This document shows, piece by piece, positions 45,051-55,067 of a stretch of DNA of 64,000 nt. Each line of letters begins with the position of its first letter. Within the stretch, counting starts at the first letter, position 1. Under the pieces are notes generated by a model. It saw nothing but the letters and a program-made list of their open reading frames with translations. It ran no database searches and had not been told where the DNA came from. The position numbers and the translations under genes are program-made. This DNA comes from Symbiodinium natans (taxonomy: Eukaryota; Sar; Dinophyceae; Suessiales; Symbiodiniaceae). The stretch covers positions 721,701 through 785,700 of the forward strand of contig CAJNDS010000591.1 in the NCBI GenBank assembly GCA_905221605.1, given 5' to 3'.

Positions 45051-45097
45051 ATGAAAATCTTGGCCTTCTCCGCGGAGCACCGCTATATCTTTCTGAG
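45051..45097 (+). CDS. First-exon-like island with donor
   Basis: ATG eight bases after the array. MKILAFSAEHRYIFL then AG|GTACGG. Confidence 0.43.
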
Positions 45098-45469
45098 GTA
45101 CGGATCTCGGTGTTTATGAAGGAGGGATGGCCCGTCATCAACGAGGTAGTGCCTCGTCCGTTTTTTTTCTGGGGATACCAGAAGGTTGGTAGAGGTTTAG
45201 GGTTTAGGGTTTAGGGTTTGTTCGTAGGCGACTCTTTGGTAGATGTGCTCTGTGGGTATAAGTAGGGCAACTTGGGTTTCATCTGGTCATGCGTCATAAT
45301 CTCTTGAAGCGAATTGTACTTGCAGCCTTCAAGTACCTTATTCTGAGGCCACTTGGCCTCTCCCAAGTAGTGACGTGACGGAAAGTCGGATGTGATGCAA
45401 ACCCCAACCCGTGCACCTGAAATCAAACGTACCTGTCGCCGGGAGTTTCAATGAACAACCGCGGTGAAA

Positions 45470-45476
45470 GAGCAAG

Positions 45477-45528
<52 letters not shown>

Positions 45529-45560
45529 GGGGAGAGAGCGAGAGAGAGGAGAGAAGAGGG
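45470..45560. repeat. (GA)n microsatellite
   Basis: About 45 dinucleotides with interruptions. The flanking open frames are repeat artefacts. Confidence 0.95.
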
Positions 45561-45782
45561 AGGAGAGAAGAGACCTGAAAACTTGAGCACAGTCCTCACA
45601 TCCCAACCCTTCTCCCCAAGCCCTATCCCTAAACCCGACAATGCCGAATGAAATCCTCAACCCCAAACCCGAATACCCTGCTAAGCCGAGTGAAAACTTG
45701 AGGAGTAGGCCCTTATTTCCTTTTTTTAGGGTTGGGGTACCCTTACAATCCCCTGAACACCACAAAGGGTACTGCTATTCTT

Positions 45783-45848
45783 ACCCTAAACCCTAAACCC
45801 TAAACCCTAAACCCTAAACCCTAAACCCTAAACCCTAAACCCTAAACC
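45783..45848 (-). repeat. Telomeric array (CCCTAAA), 9 units
   Basis: Perfect tandem. Confidence 0.97.
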
Positions 45849-45852
45849 TGAG

Positions 45853-45945
45853 GAGTACACCACCGGAGGGCTAGAAGTGATCTACATTCCTCTGGCGCGC
45901 GAGTGGACCATGCGTTGGCTCGAAGGCAGCCCTTTGTCCCCTTGA
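45853..45945 (+). CDS. Exon-like island with stop, 30 codons
   Basis: CCTAAACCTGAG gives the acceptor. EYTTGGLEVIYIPLAREWTM then RWLEGSPLSP and TGA. GAGGAGTA also occurs at 45700-45707, upstream of a small element and the array. Confidence 0.48.
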   Translation, partial: EYTTGGLEVIYIPLAREWTMRWLEGSPLSP

Positions 45946-46337
45946 GGCTTCAGGAGCCTGAAGCCTAAACCCTAAATCCCAAACCCTAAGCCCTAGGCCC
46001 TAAACCCTAGACCCTAGACCCTAGACCCTAAACCCCTAAACCCTACCCTTCCACTTGGGGCTGTGAGAGCTCAGGGCACCTCGCGAGATTCAGGAGTTTA
46101 GGGTAATTTAGGGTTTAGGGTTTAGGGTAATTTAGGATAATTTAGGGTTTAGGGTTTGGGGGTTTAGAGTTTAGGTTATTTTAGGTTTGAGCATTCAGGG
46201 ATTTCGGGTTTAGAGTGTTTAGGGTAGTAGGTATTTCTACGTTACGCGGGCCTGCCCACTTGACGACTCCTGTGTTGTGCGGTCTTCACAAGCTCGAGAA
46301 TACGGAGCGTAGCCTCACGCATGGCTAGACCTCTGGG

Positions 46338-46570
46338 GTGTCTTGGCGAGACGCTGGTGAGAGCCATTGCCAGCTTCACTACAAACTGCGCCTGGCTGGA
46401 CGCGTGAGCCCGCGCAAGATCCACCTGCCTTCTGGCTGGTGGTTTGGTTCCTATGTGACCGAGCCAGGGGCTGCCATCTGTGGTCTGGAATTGAGGCGTT
46501 GCCAGCAGTATGCAAGGTACATTAATTCAAGGACATTCTATGGTGTTGTATCTGATGATAATGATTACCC
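46338..46570 (+). CDS. ORF, probably an exon, about 77 codons
   Basis: No ATG; the frame opens after a TAG at 46326. Reads YKLRLAGRVSPRKIHLPSGW, FGSYVTEPGAAICGLELRRC, YINSRTFYGVVSDDNDY. AG acceptors at GGCGAG, GAGAG and TGCCAG. AAG|GTACAT at 46517 could be a donor. Not recognised. Confidence 0.42.
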
Positions 46571-46575
46571 CGAAA

Positions 46576-46634
46576 CCCCAAACCCCAAACCCCAAACCCC
46601 AAACCCCAAACCCCAAACCCTAAACCCTGAACCC
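46576..46634 (-). repeat. CCCCAAA variant array
   Basis: Six CCCCAAA, then CCCTAAA and CCCTGAA. Confidence 0.95.
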
Positions 46635-46637
46635 TAA

Positions 46638-46742
46638 CTTGGGCTACACCGCCCCCGGAAGCTGCCCCAGTTCTTCCGAGGAGTTGGGGATCTTGGTATT
46701 GCGGCTTCTGTGCGTGGTTTCTCCGGCGATGTCACTAACTAG
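46638..46742 (+). CDS. Exon-like island ending at a family A' element
   Basis: Reads LGLHRPRKLPQFFRGVGDLG then IAASVRGFSGDVTN and TAG, the TAG being the start of CTAGGACCCAG. A second frame is open. Confidence 0.42.
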   Translation, partial: LGLHRPRKLPQFFRGVGDLGIAASVRGFSGDVTN

Positions 46743-46934
46743 GACCCAGAGTAGGCCCTTCTTGGGTTCAGGGTTTAGGGTTTAGGGTTTAGGGTTTAGG
46801 GTTTAGGGTTTAGGGCTAGGACCCGGAGTGGGCCCCCTTTTTTCCCTTGTTATCGGTGTCTCTCGGCTCGCTGATAAGCCACTTTGAACCCAAAAGGATG
46901 CCCTTTGCATTCCTAGGTTGTTGTTGGGGCTCTA
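46739..46934. mobile_element. Family A' element with duplicated start and telomeric insert
   Basis: CTAGGACCCAGAGTAGGCCC at 46739-46758 and again, two changes, at 46816-46835. Between them six TTTAGGG units. The rest of the element follows the second copy. Confidence 0.72.
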
Positions 46935-47149
46935 GATGAGAATTGCGAGTTACTGTGCCCTGAAAGCACCAGCATCCGCCCCATAAGTCCGAGCTTGGAA
47001 CCTGAACCCTCAAGTGCTTACGGCCCTCAGCCCAAGGTTATTTTTTTAGGGTTATTTGGGTTTAGGGTTTAGGGTTTTGAGAGACCCTACTTGAAATCTC
47101 TAAACCATACAAAGACCTGCTGATCCTCCCGCAAGCCGCCCGAACGCCA

Positions 47150-47212
47150 CGGTTTAGGGTTTAGGGTTTAGGGTTTAGGGTTTGGGGTTTAGGGTTTAGG
47201 GTTTAGGGTTTA
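47150..47212 (+). repeat. Telomeric array (TTTAGGG), 9 units
   Basis: One TTTGGGG. Confidence 0.96.
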
Positions 47213-47267
47213 AGCCTGGCAGAGGCTACTACAGGTTCCTCACCTGAGCCGGCCGAGGGACGAGGCG

Positions 47268-47640
47268 GGTTTAGGGTTTAGAGGGGTTTAGGGTTTCGGG
47301 TTTAGGGCTTGGGGTTTAGGGTTTTGGGTTTCGGGTTTTGGGTTTGGGGTTTAATTATAGGGTCTTGGAGGGTTCGTAGGGTCTATGGTGTTTTAATACG
47401 CTCTACAGGGTTGACGGGGGTTTAGAGGGTTTATAGGGTTTGTAGGATTTGTGGTGTTTGTAGGTTGATTAGGGTTTGTAGGGCTTAGAGGGTTTAGAGG
47501 GTTTAGAGGGTTTAGAGGGTTTAGAGGGTCTAAAGGGTTTAGTTAGCATTAGGGTTTCTATAGGGTTGTGGATTCAGCAGAAAAGGGTGCGGCGTTTAGG
47601 GCTTCGCGTTTAGAGTTTAGGGCTCAGGGTTCAGGGTTTT
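47268..47640 (+). repeat. Degenerate telomeric region with TTTAGAGGG block
   Basis: TTTAGAGGG repeated about six times at 47475-47530 among other variants. Confidence 0.9.
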
Positions 47641-47732
47641 GGGGTTAAGGCCTGGGAAGCCGGGTTTCCGTGAAACCCTATAAAGCCCTAACCTCAAATC
47701 CCAAATCGCACCCCTTTCCCTAAACCCAAACC

Positions 47733-47833
47733 CTAAGCCCTAAACCCAAACCCTAAACCCTAAACCCTAAACCCTAAACCCTAAACCCTAAACCCTAAAC
47801 CCTAAACCCTAAACCCTAAACCCTAAACCCTAA
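47733..47833 (-). repeat. Telomeric array (CCCTAAA), 14 units
   Basis: Nearly perfect. 47834-48600 is unique sequence with no confident gene. Confidence 0.97.
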
Positions 47834-48645
47834 ACCAGAATCTGCGTCGGATACTGTGGGAGTGAGATGGTCGAACACAATTGCTGCTACAGCATGCTGG
47901 ATGGTGCTGGCGTGTGGCACAGCAGCTCTGAAGTGATGGGCCCGGTGAGCTTGCGGGAATTTGTAATTCGTAATTCATGAAACCCTGCGTTAATTAGTAA
48001 TTCGTAATTTACCTGCATGTGCATTTAGTGCAAAGGGATGGACCCGAGTGGGTTGAGTTTGAGTTGCCCAAATGTACATATTGCGAAGTCCGTCTCTAGT
48101 ACCCAGGTTGCTTGTTTGAACTTATTGTGTTGGTAGGAGGGTGCTGAGTCGGAAGTCGCGTAATGGCAGTGGGCTCGTTTCGCATATCCAGTGAGGATAC
48201 GGTGTAGGTTTGGGGTGGTTTGGAGTGGTAGCTGGATGTGGGTCACTGAGTCGACAGGACGATGTTTTCTTTTCGTTTGAGGGCTGTCTGCAGCAAGTGG
48301 TAGGCAGGCTCCGCGAGCTTTCTCCTCTGAACGCTATCGTTGGGTTTGTGTGTGTCCTTGGATAAGAGGGTTGAATGTCTGAACTGTAGCAGCCTTGCTT
48401 GTTCGAGAAATGGAGGAGAAGGCCAGCCAAAGTCAGGGAACCCCTGAACGAGCAGGAACGCCCGAACGACCGGAGTCCATGGTTGTTGTGGAATTTAATG
48501 TTTGTGTGTTGTTTATGTTACATGGGTGATGGTCGGTTAGTACGCCAGTCGCACCTCGTAATCGCCCTGCGATGTGGATTCGCCCCAGCTGTGCAGGAGT
48601 GAAAAAAAAAACCCTAAACCCTAAACCCTAAACCCCTTCCCCGCT

Positions 48646-48719
48646 CTGTTTGCTGTCGGTCCCGATTCAGGTGTCCAGTCTTCAGCGCAAGGCCAACTCG
48701 GAGCGCCGAGAGGCAGCCG
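48646..48719 (+). CDS. Exon-like island, two frames open
   Basis: Reads LSVPIQVSSLQRKANSERRE then AA into a poly-G; CGATTCAG is a possible acceptor. Confidence 0.35.
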
Positions 48720-49106
48720 GGGGGGGGGGGGTAGGTCTTCAAGTCTCTGTTTTTTTTAATCATCACTCTTCATGTCTGTTTGTTTTTCAGCTTTTTGTAA
48801 TGCTGTTCAAGTTTCAGTTTTAGGGTTTAGGGTTTGGGGTCGGTGTCGGTTAATCAGTAGTTTGTTGTTTGTTTTCCGGCCTTGGGTTTTGCGGCAGCGG
48901 TTTCGGACTTGGAGCTTGCTGGGCTTTCGGGTCCTACTCGTGCTTAGGCTTTACAATTTTTGGGGCTGAGACTCCCGTTTTGCTTCATTCAGACCAACTG
49001 GCTGCTGCGCTACCTGGGTAGCTGTCCCTATAGGACCCCTCCCCTCCCCCCCCCCCCCCCCAAAAAAATGAAACCGAAACCCCCCAAACCCCAAACTAAG
49101 GAACCC

Positions 49107-49130
49107 GCCCCCCCCCCCCCCCCCCCCCCC
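49107..49130. repeat. Poly-C tract
   Basis: Second poly-C at 49043-49060 nearby. Confidence 0.88.
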
Positions 49131-49163
49131 CGCCGACAAGCACCGCGCACCACGCAGAATACC

Positions 49164-49261
49164 TTTAGGGTTTAGGGTTTAGGGTTTAGAGTTTAGGGTT
49201 TAGGGTTTAGGGTTTAGGGTTTAGGGTCTAGGGTTTAGGGTTTAGGGTTTAGGGTTTAGGG
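49164..49261 (+). repeat. Telomeric array (TTTAGGG), 14 units
   Basis: One TCTAGGG and one TTTAGAG. Confidence 0.97.
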
Positions 49262-49269
49262 CTGCAGCA

Positions 49270-49365
49270 AGGGACCTTACCAGCTTCGGCATGAACTCGG
49301 ACTTGCCCCTGGAGCCCATATGGTGCATTGCAGAGCACTTCGAGGAGTGGGGCTTTATCCTCCTA
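49270..49365 (+). CDS. Exon-like island, 32 codons
   Basis: CTGCAGCAAG acceptor, DLTSFGMNSDLPLEPIWCIA then EHFEEWGFILL, cut by a telomeric array at 49366. The last 15 bp recur after the array. Confidence 0.5.
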
Positions 49366-49450
49366 GGGTTTAGGGTTTAGGGTTTAGGGTTTAGGGTCTA
49401 GGGTCTAGGGTCTAGGGTCTACGGTTTAGGGTAACGACTTTATCCTCCTA
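49351..49450 (+). repeat. 15-bp direct repeats bordering a telomeric array
   Basis: GGCTTTATCCTCCTA at 49351-49365 and GACTTTATCCTCCTA at 49436-49450, one mismatch. Between: TTTAGGG and TCTAGGG units. Confidence 0.9.
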
Positions 49451-49758
49451 ATTAAACCCCAATTATGACCCGAGGCCCTAAACACTCTCACCCGCTCCTC
49501 TCCCCCCAAAGGCCCCAATTCCCCATCGGCAGACCCAATCAACGCCTAAGCCACTTTTCCGACAAAACAGACCCCCTAAAACCTAAAATCTAAACCCTAA
49601 ACCCTAAACCCTAAGGCCTACCGCTTACGACCCCTTTTGCCCCAGTGTTTACGACCCTTTCCATGAGCAAACGGACTTTGGGCTGCCAGCACACTAAACC
49701 CTACACCCTAAACCCTAAACCCTAAACCCTGAACCCTAACCCCGCAACTTGTCTGCAG

Positions 49759-49816
49759 GAGGACCCTCGGCTGCAGAGCTCCCTGATGACCTGCCGCGAC
49801 AGAGAAGGAGTGCAAG
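49759..49816 (+). CDS. Exon-like island with both splice sites
   Basis: AACTTGTCTGCAG acceptor, EDPRLQSSLMTCRDREGVQ, donor GTTCTG. Confidence 0.47.
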
Positions 49817-49863
49817 GTTCTGGCATCTGCAGGCCGCCCCAGAGAGCCCACTGCTCCTGAATT

Positions 49864-50060
49864 AACTACTACTTGCTTAAGAACCCAGGGTTTAGGGTTT
49901 AGGGTTTAGGGTTTAGGGTTTAGGGTTTAGGGTTTAGGGTTTAGGGTTTAGCTTTTAGGGCTTAGGGTTTAGGGTTAAAATTTAAAATATTCGTCCGTAT
50001 TAAGGGTAATGCAGGGATTATTATCGTTTATTCTTTTGAGGTTCTTAAGCAAATAGTAGT
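49864..50060. mobile_element. Family C element interrupted by a telomeric array
   Basis: ACTACTACTTGCTTAAGAAC plus CCA at the left, then TTTAGGG units 49888-49975, then the rest of the element and GGTTCTTAAGCAAATAGTAG plus T. The ends are near-perfect inverted repeats. Confidence 0.88.
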
Positions 50061-50713
50061 TAAGGAATATACCATAAATAATGCAGGGATCCTTAAGATG
50101 ATTTGAAGGTATGTTCCTTGTTTAAGGAGCTTTGGGCTCTGTGGGTCTGCGAGCTCGAAGCTCCTTCCGACGGTCCGAGCTCGCGCGCCGTTAGAAGGGT
50201 GACAAAATGAGATGTCATGGTCTACTAAACCCTAAACCCTAAACCCTAAACCCTAAACCCTGTGGTGTTCTAGGGTTTACATCTGAGGGATGGTCCATGG
50301 TCCCTTAGTTTAGTCCTTTGCCTTCTTTGAAGGCTTCTGAAGTACGTGCCCTTCAGCGTTATAGAATATGTGAGAAAAGCTACAGGGTTTAGGGTTTAGG
50401 GTTGCTTGAGGGACCATGTATTCTACGCTTGGATTACAGGGTTCATGGGGCTGTGTCGAGCAACAAGTGAGCTTCACACACCACAGAGGCAGAGGCAGCC
50501 AACCCATGTGAATCGACATCGATTCAGGCTTTCCCCCCTACGGTACCTAAAAAGGGACTGCTTGGGTCTTAACGTACTTCCTTTGTAGGTACTTTGGGGT
50601 CCAGGTATAACAATCAGGTACATGGACCCTTACGGCTTGTTAGGCCCTTGACAAGTTTCGGGTCTTGGAGCGTTCACATGGCCACAAGCCGCGCAGAAAT
50701 CCCCCTATAGGAT

Positions 50714-50860
50714 TACCCCAAACCCCAAACCCCAAACCCCAAACCCCAAAGCCCAAACCCCAAACCCCAAACCCCAAACCCCAAACCCCAAACCCCAAAC
50801 CCTAAACCCTAAACCCTAAACCCTAAGCCCTAAACCCTAAGCCTAAACCCTAAACCCTAC
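50714..50860 (-). repeat. CCCCAAA variant array, about 13 units, then CCCTAAA
   Basis: Clean block of CCCCAAA. Confidence 0.96.
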
Positions 50861-51163
50861 AAACAAAGTAGGTTTTGGGGTTCCCCAGTCGCCGGGTTTG
50901 CAACACGCCCGTGGCAGCGCCTGGCTCTCCTTGCATATTCTTCAGTAGCTTATGATAAGCTTCTTATGGTGGCCTTTGAGAAGAAATGGTTTAGGAAACA
51001 ATCTCAACTTAGCCCCCTCCCCCAGACAGAACCCCAGCCTTCTGCACCCAAGTCTCTAGTACCCCAAAACCCCAGACCCTACAGCCTAAACTCCTTAAAC
51101 CCTATAGGGCTTAGGGGTGAAAGTGGACCCTCGGCCACCATGGTTCAGGGTTTAGGGTTTTAG

Positions 51164-51254
51164 CTGAGAGGGCGCCCCCGCATGAACTGAAGCTCCCCAT
51201 GTTCTCCGAGCACCTCACGGCAGGGCGCTCAGTGCTCCTGCTGCTCCAAGCCCT
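51164..51254 (+). CDS. Exon-like island
   Basis: GGTTTTAG acceptor from telomeric sequence. ERAPPHELKLPMFSEHLTAG then RSVLLLLQALFW, with GTTGGT as possible donor. The frame stays open to 51327 through telomere-like text. Confidence 0.45.
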
Positions 51255-51928
51255 TTTCTGGGTTGGTTTAGTGTTTAGGGCTTATGGCCTTTTCGGGTTT
51301 AGGGTTTGGCTACCCCAGGAGACCTGAGGCAGAAAAAGGCTTTAGGGTTTAGCGTTTAGGGATATTACAGAAGGCTTAGAGGCTATACACTTAGCGGGTT
51401 GGCCTTGGCCGTGCCCATCAAGCAAGCTGTGTTTACGCTGAACATACGGTCAATCCTTATAGGTTTAGGGTTTAGGGTTTAATTAAGGTGTCAAGGTTTG
51501 AATGGGTGCAGTGGAGGGTGGTGGTGAGCAGATCACGAGGGCACGATATACTGCAGCCCTCAAGCAAGAACAAAGGGGGGAGCGCGCTGACACAAGGCTT
51601 ACTTGCACGATCCTCCATGGTTCCCCGATTGAGGGTTTTGGGTTTTGGGTTTTGGGTTGTGGGTTCACGCATAGATAGTAAGTTCTCGGGTCATGGCCCC
51701 ACAGTCAGGTCATCCTAGACCCTATACCCTCCATACCTGCACCTTTTCCGAAATCCTACACCTGAACCCGAACCCTTATAGACACAAACCTTGACCCTGC
51801 ACCTGAATCCCTAAACCTTAAACCCTAGACCCTAGACCTTAAACCCTCAACCCTCAACCCTAAACCCTCAACCCTAAACCCTAAACCCTAAACCCTAAAC
51901 CTATACCCTAATCTCAAGCGCAACTCAG

Positions 51929-51979
51929 GAGGAGCTGGACTCGCTGCCGCCCCTGCTAGGACACGACCCAGGGTTCCGG
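51929..51979 (+). CDS. Exon-like island
   Basis: GCAACTCAG acceptor, EELDSLPPLLGHDPGFR, then a telomeric array. Confidence 0.43.
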
Positions 51980-52285
51980 GGTTTAGGGCTTAGGGTTTAG
52001 GGTTTAGGGTTTAGGCTTGTGGGTTTATAGGGTTTAAGGCTTAGGGTTTAGGCTTGTGGGTTTAGAGTGCCGGGGTTGCAGAGGTTTTGGGGTTGTGTAG
52101 GGTTTCGGGGTGCAGGGGTTGTGGGGGTTTGGCGGGTGGGGCGTTTCGTCAAGCTTACGGGACCCTAACCCTAAAACCCGATGGATGGGATTTGGATAGA
52201 TCACAGCGTGTAGGGACAGGGGGGAAGCTTCTGGGTGTGGGGACACCTTGAGTTAAATTTGACAAACGTGACCGCCCTGATCCAG

Positions 52286-52448
52286 GGATAGGGTTATCGC
52301 ATGCAATCTTGACAGCCAGATGCATGCATTTTTCGCCGATGCAGTTGAAACGGCCAGGGGATGGATGCAGCTTGAAAGTGGCATTTGGTGCTGCAAGTTC
52401 TTTGGATGGTGCGTCGGCGTATTTGGTAGTCTAGGCTTCTATAGCTAA
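52286..52448 (+). CDS. Exon-like island with stop, 53 codons
   Basis: CTGATCCAG acceptor, DRVIACNLDSQMHAFFADAV, ETARGWMQLESGIWCCKFFG, then WCVGVFGSLGFYS and TAA. Single long frame. The - strand also has an open frame. Confidence 0.47.
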
Positions 52449-52594
52449 GTTTGGGCGTGACACTCTGTGTCGAGGCCACCAACCCTAACTAAATTTCGCT
52501 ATTTGTAAATCCTTAATTACAAAGCCCTTACAGACACCCTAAACCCTAAACCCTGGACCCTAAACTCCCCACTTGTACATTCAACCCTATATAG

Positions 52595-52697
52595 CCCAAG
52601 GCACCCAGGCGGAGCCCCAACGGGGACCCCACTTGCAACCAGGATCCAACCGCACGTCGAAGGTGGCCTCCCTGTGCTGCATTTTCAGTGCGCCTGG
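52595..52697 (+). CDS. Exon-like island
   Basis: CCTATATAG acceptor, PKAPRRSPNGDPTCNQDPTA then RRRWPPCAAFSVRL. Basic. Confidence 0.38.
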
Positions 52698-52789
52698 GTT
52701 TAGGGTGTGGGGTTTAGGGTTTAGGGTTTAGGGTCTAGCGCGTTTAGGGTTTCGGCCCTACAGTGGTGTTTCGGAGGCTTAAGGCTATC

Positions 52790-52884
52790 GGCTTAGGAAG
52801 GCTGATGCCGGTGCAGAATTGAAGTCGGGAACACACCCGCTGACCTCAGCGCCCTCTATTGGTGCTTGTGCCATGTCGCCTTAG
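52790..52884 (+). CDS. Exon-like island
   Basis: Reads RLRKADAGAELKSGTHPLTS then APSIGACAMSP to TAG, with GTACCC next. Confidence 0.38.
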
Positions 52885-53014
52885 GTACCCAAAGAGCCCA
52901 ATACGCCTGCCTTAGTTAAGGAATCTAGAAATATATACCTTACTTCGTATACGTCAGTCTTACTTGCGCTAGAGGTATATGAAGGGTACCTCCCATCCTT
53001 GGCAATACTCTATA

Positions 53015-53076
53015 GTATATACTCTTGGGCCCTAAAGAGGGTTCACATGTTGCAGCTTTAGGGCCCAAGTATATGT
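53015..53076. mobile_element. Family E palindrome, copy 2
   Basis: TATACTCTTGGGCCCTAAAG pairs with CTTTAGGGCCCAAGTATA. Confidence 0.82.
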
Positions 53077-53407
53077 TATATCGGTACAGGGGACTCTTGG
53101 GGCAAGATTAGGTGATGTTTTGCCTGCTTGAATGGGGGGGGTTGTTTCCCTGAGTTGAGCCCGAATTTAGGGTTTAGTGTGTAGGGTTTGGGGTTTAGGG
53201 TTTAGGGTTTGCGCAGCAGTCCTAGCCGTAAAAAAAGGGTTTAGGGTTTGGGGTTTGAGATTTCATATTGTCCTCTCAGAGGATCATTTTTGTCTTGGGC
53301 ATCTTTTTGAGCAGGTTTCGAGGGCCCTGATTATATCCCTAAACCCCAAACCCCAAACCCTAAACCCTAAACCCCAACACCCCCACCTCGGAAGGGGCAA
53401 CGTGCAG

Positions 53408-53480
53408 GTACCATCCTGGTGGGAATCGTCGCTGGCGCCTCAAAAGCCTCGAAGTTCTTTTCACCTCGCTGCAAAAGACA
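53408..53480 (+). CDS. Exon-like island
   Basis: CAACGTGCAG acceptor, TILVGIVAGASKASKFFSPR then CKRQ. Another frame is open. Confidence 0.4.
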
Positions 53481-53619
53481 GGGGTTTAGGGTTTGGGGTT
53501 TTAGGGTTTAGGGTTTAGGGTTTAGGGTTTAGGGTTTAGGGCCAGTTCTGGGTTCAGAAATGGGGTAAGGGCCTAGGATGTAGGAAAGCGCATGAGGCGG
53601 GCGTCTGCTTCTTGGAGGG

Positions 53620-53714
53620 TGCGACGAAGAGCCAGCTGCGGTCCACCACAGCCAAGGACCTCAACCTTGAAGGTTTAGGGTTTAGGGTTTAGGGTTTAGG
53701 GTCTAGGACCTCAA
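53620..53714 (+). CDS. Exon-like island followed by duplicated edge
   Basis: Reads TKSQLRSTTAKDLNLE up to AAG|GTTTAG, where the array itself would give the donor. AGGACCTCAA at 53655-53664 recurs at 53705-53714 after the array. All three + frames are open here. Confidence 0.33.
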
Positions 53715-54231
53715 ACCAGGGTTTGGGGCTTAGGGTTTAGGGTTGTGAGTTGAGGGCTTACTGGGGTAGTTTCGGGGGCCCTACAAAAATCGCATTGTAG
53801 ATGGCTTTGACAGGATTAGACAGGGGATTAAGGGTAATAGAGATTAGAAATTTTGCTCCAGCCTACATACTTCTGTATGAATTGCCTTCTTCAAGGCTCC
53901 AATGCAGCACCTTTCTCGGGTAGTATGCATTCATCCCATGGAACCCTAACCCAAGACATGAGGAGCCTTCGGGTAAGTCCTATGCATCCTATAACCCTGA
54001 TGAACCACTTATATCTATAAACAAACCCTACAAACCCTAAACACACACACACACACACACCCATTCGCCCCATAAACTTTATAAAGCCTACAAACCCTGC
54101 AAGTCCTGTAAACCCGACAAATCTTATTACCAAACCCTCTATCAACCCAAACCCAGCTGTGGCTTGTCTCAGGAGCAAGCCCCAAGGCCCCCAGATGCTT
54201 ACGAGTCGAGAAGCGCACCGCCTAAACTTTG

Positions 54232-54322
54232 TCATAGTTGGGTACCATTTTACATTGGTAAGGGTACTTAAACCCAATAAGGAATGTAAATTTATCTTCT
54301 TAATATTATCCCAACCATGAAC
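54232..54322. mobile_element. Family H element, copy 3
   Basis: TCATAGTTGGGTACCATTTT, AAACCCAATAAGGAATGTAA, ATCCCAACCATGA. Confidence 0.87.
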
Positions 54323-54352
54323 TAGGAAACCCTAAACCCTAAACGTCTGCAG

Positions 54353-54643
54353 GACCGTCAGGAATGGCTCGAAGCAGGTGCACTGGGTGCGCTTGCTGTG
54401 GTTGGTGCGCGGAGGGACGCGTGTACACAGAGACTCCAAAACCCCCTTAAGGAATATACCCTAAGTCATATTAGGGTTCCTCTTGAATTTAAGGGATATT
54501 CCTTAACTAAGGGGTTTTGGAGTCTTTGGGTAGGCTGTTGGGTTGAGAGGCTGAGAGGTTCCGTAGGAGTTAGTGCTGATGGCGATGAAGGCTCGCAGGG
54601 AGCTTGCAGCTTCCTCTTTGAAGCTTTAGGGTTTAGGGTTTAG
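54353..54643 (+). CDS. ORF of 96 codons that includes a whole element
   Basis: GTCTGCAG acceptor, then DRQEWLEAGALGALAVVGAR RDACTQ, the family R palindrome read in frame, then RLRGSVGVSADGDEGSQGAC and a stop in telomeric sequence. Either the element is exonised or the two halves are separate exons. Confidence 0.4.
   Translation, partial: DRQEWLEAGALGALAVVGARRDACTQRLQNPLKEYTLSHIRVPLEFKGYSLTKGFWSLWVGCWVERLRGSVGVSADGDEGSQGACSFLFEALGFRV
54432..54524. mobile_element. Family R palindrome
   Basis: GACTCCAAAACCCCCTTAAG pairs with CTAAGGGGTTTTGGAGTC. Interior ATTCCTTAACT and AAGGAATATACCCTAAG. Related text near 50073-50115. Confidence 0.82.
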
Positions 54644-54697
54644 GGTTTAGGGTTGTGAAGCCCCACCCAGATAGAGGATGCTTCAGGTTTAGGGTTT

Positions 54698-54868
54698 GTG
54701 TATGACGCCCTTGCACCCTTGATTCAATCTTTGCATCATCTCCTCATTGAAGAGTTGCACATAGTCCTCACATGCCCAGTTGAAATTTGTTTCTCGACAC
54801 TGGCATTGTCGGATAATAGAGTCGTGCAGTCAGTAGTACTGCTCCTTTGTTCATGTGCTGCACATTGA
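54698..54868. CDS. Coding-like island of about 56 codons, strand undecided
   Basis: On + : YDALAPLIQSLHHLLIEELH, TCPVEICFSTLALSDNRVVQ, stop 54866. On - : CQCRETNFNWACEDYVQLFN and MMQRLNQGCKGVIHK. AT-richer than its neighbours yet open in both, so probably coding on one strand. Confidence 0.4.
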
Positions 54869-54959
54869 GAGCCGCGACTTTCATTCCCGGCCGACTACTG
54901 AAGCCCGCATGACGCAACCCTAAATCCTAAACCCTAAACCCTAAACCCTAAACCCTAAA

Positions 54960-54983
54960 CCGTGGAGCCATTTTTGGCCCAAG
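54960..54983 (+). other. Spliced-leader-like sequence
   Basis: CCGTGGAGCCATTTTTGGCC then CAAG, next to a CCCTAAA array. The dinoflagellate spliced leader core is CCGTAGCCATTTTGGCTCAA followed by G; the match needs a two-base insert, one extra T and one substitution. Confidence 0.35.
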
Positions 54984-55067
54984 TTGACCAATAAAGTTGC
55001 TCGGGACAGACGTTGGTCAGGCCTGCAGCTTCTTGGCTGCCGAAGTTGTTTTTATTTCAGCTTCAGT

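Noticed and set aside
44780-45052. - strand frame with repeating GFRVQGS
   Set aside because: Translation of the stop-free CCCTGAA telomeric variant, not a protein.
45448-45765. Frames rich in Ser-Leu or Arg-Glu across GA repeats (also 32411-32740, 43150-43497, 59066-59365)
   Set aside because: Simple-sequence artefacts of dinucleotide and trinucleotide repeats.
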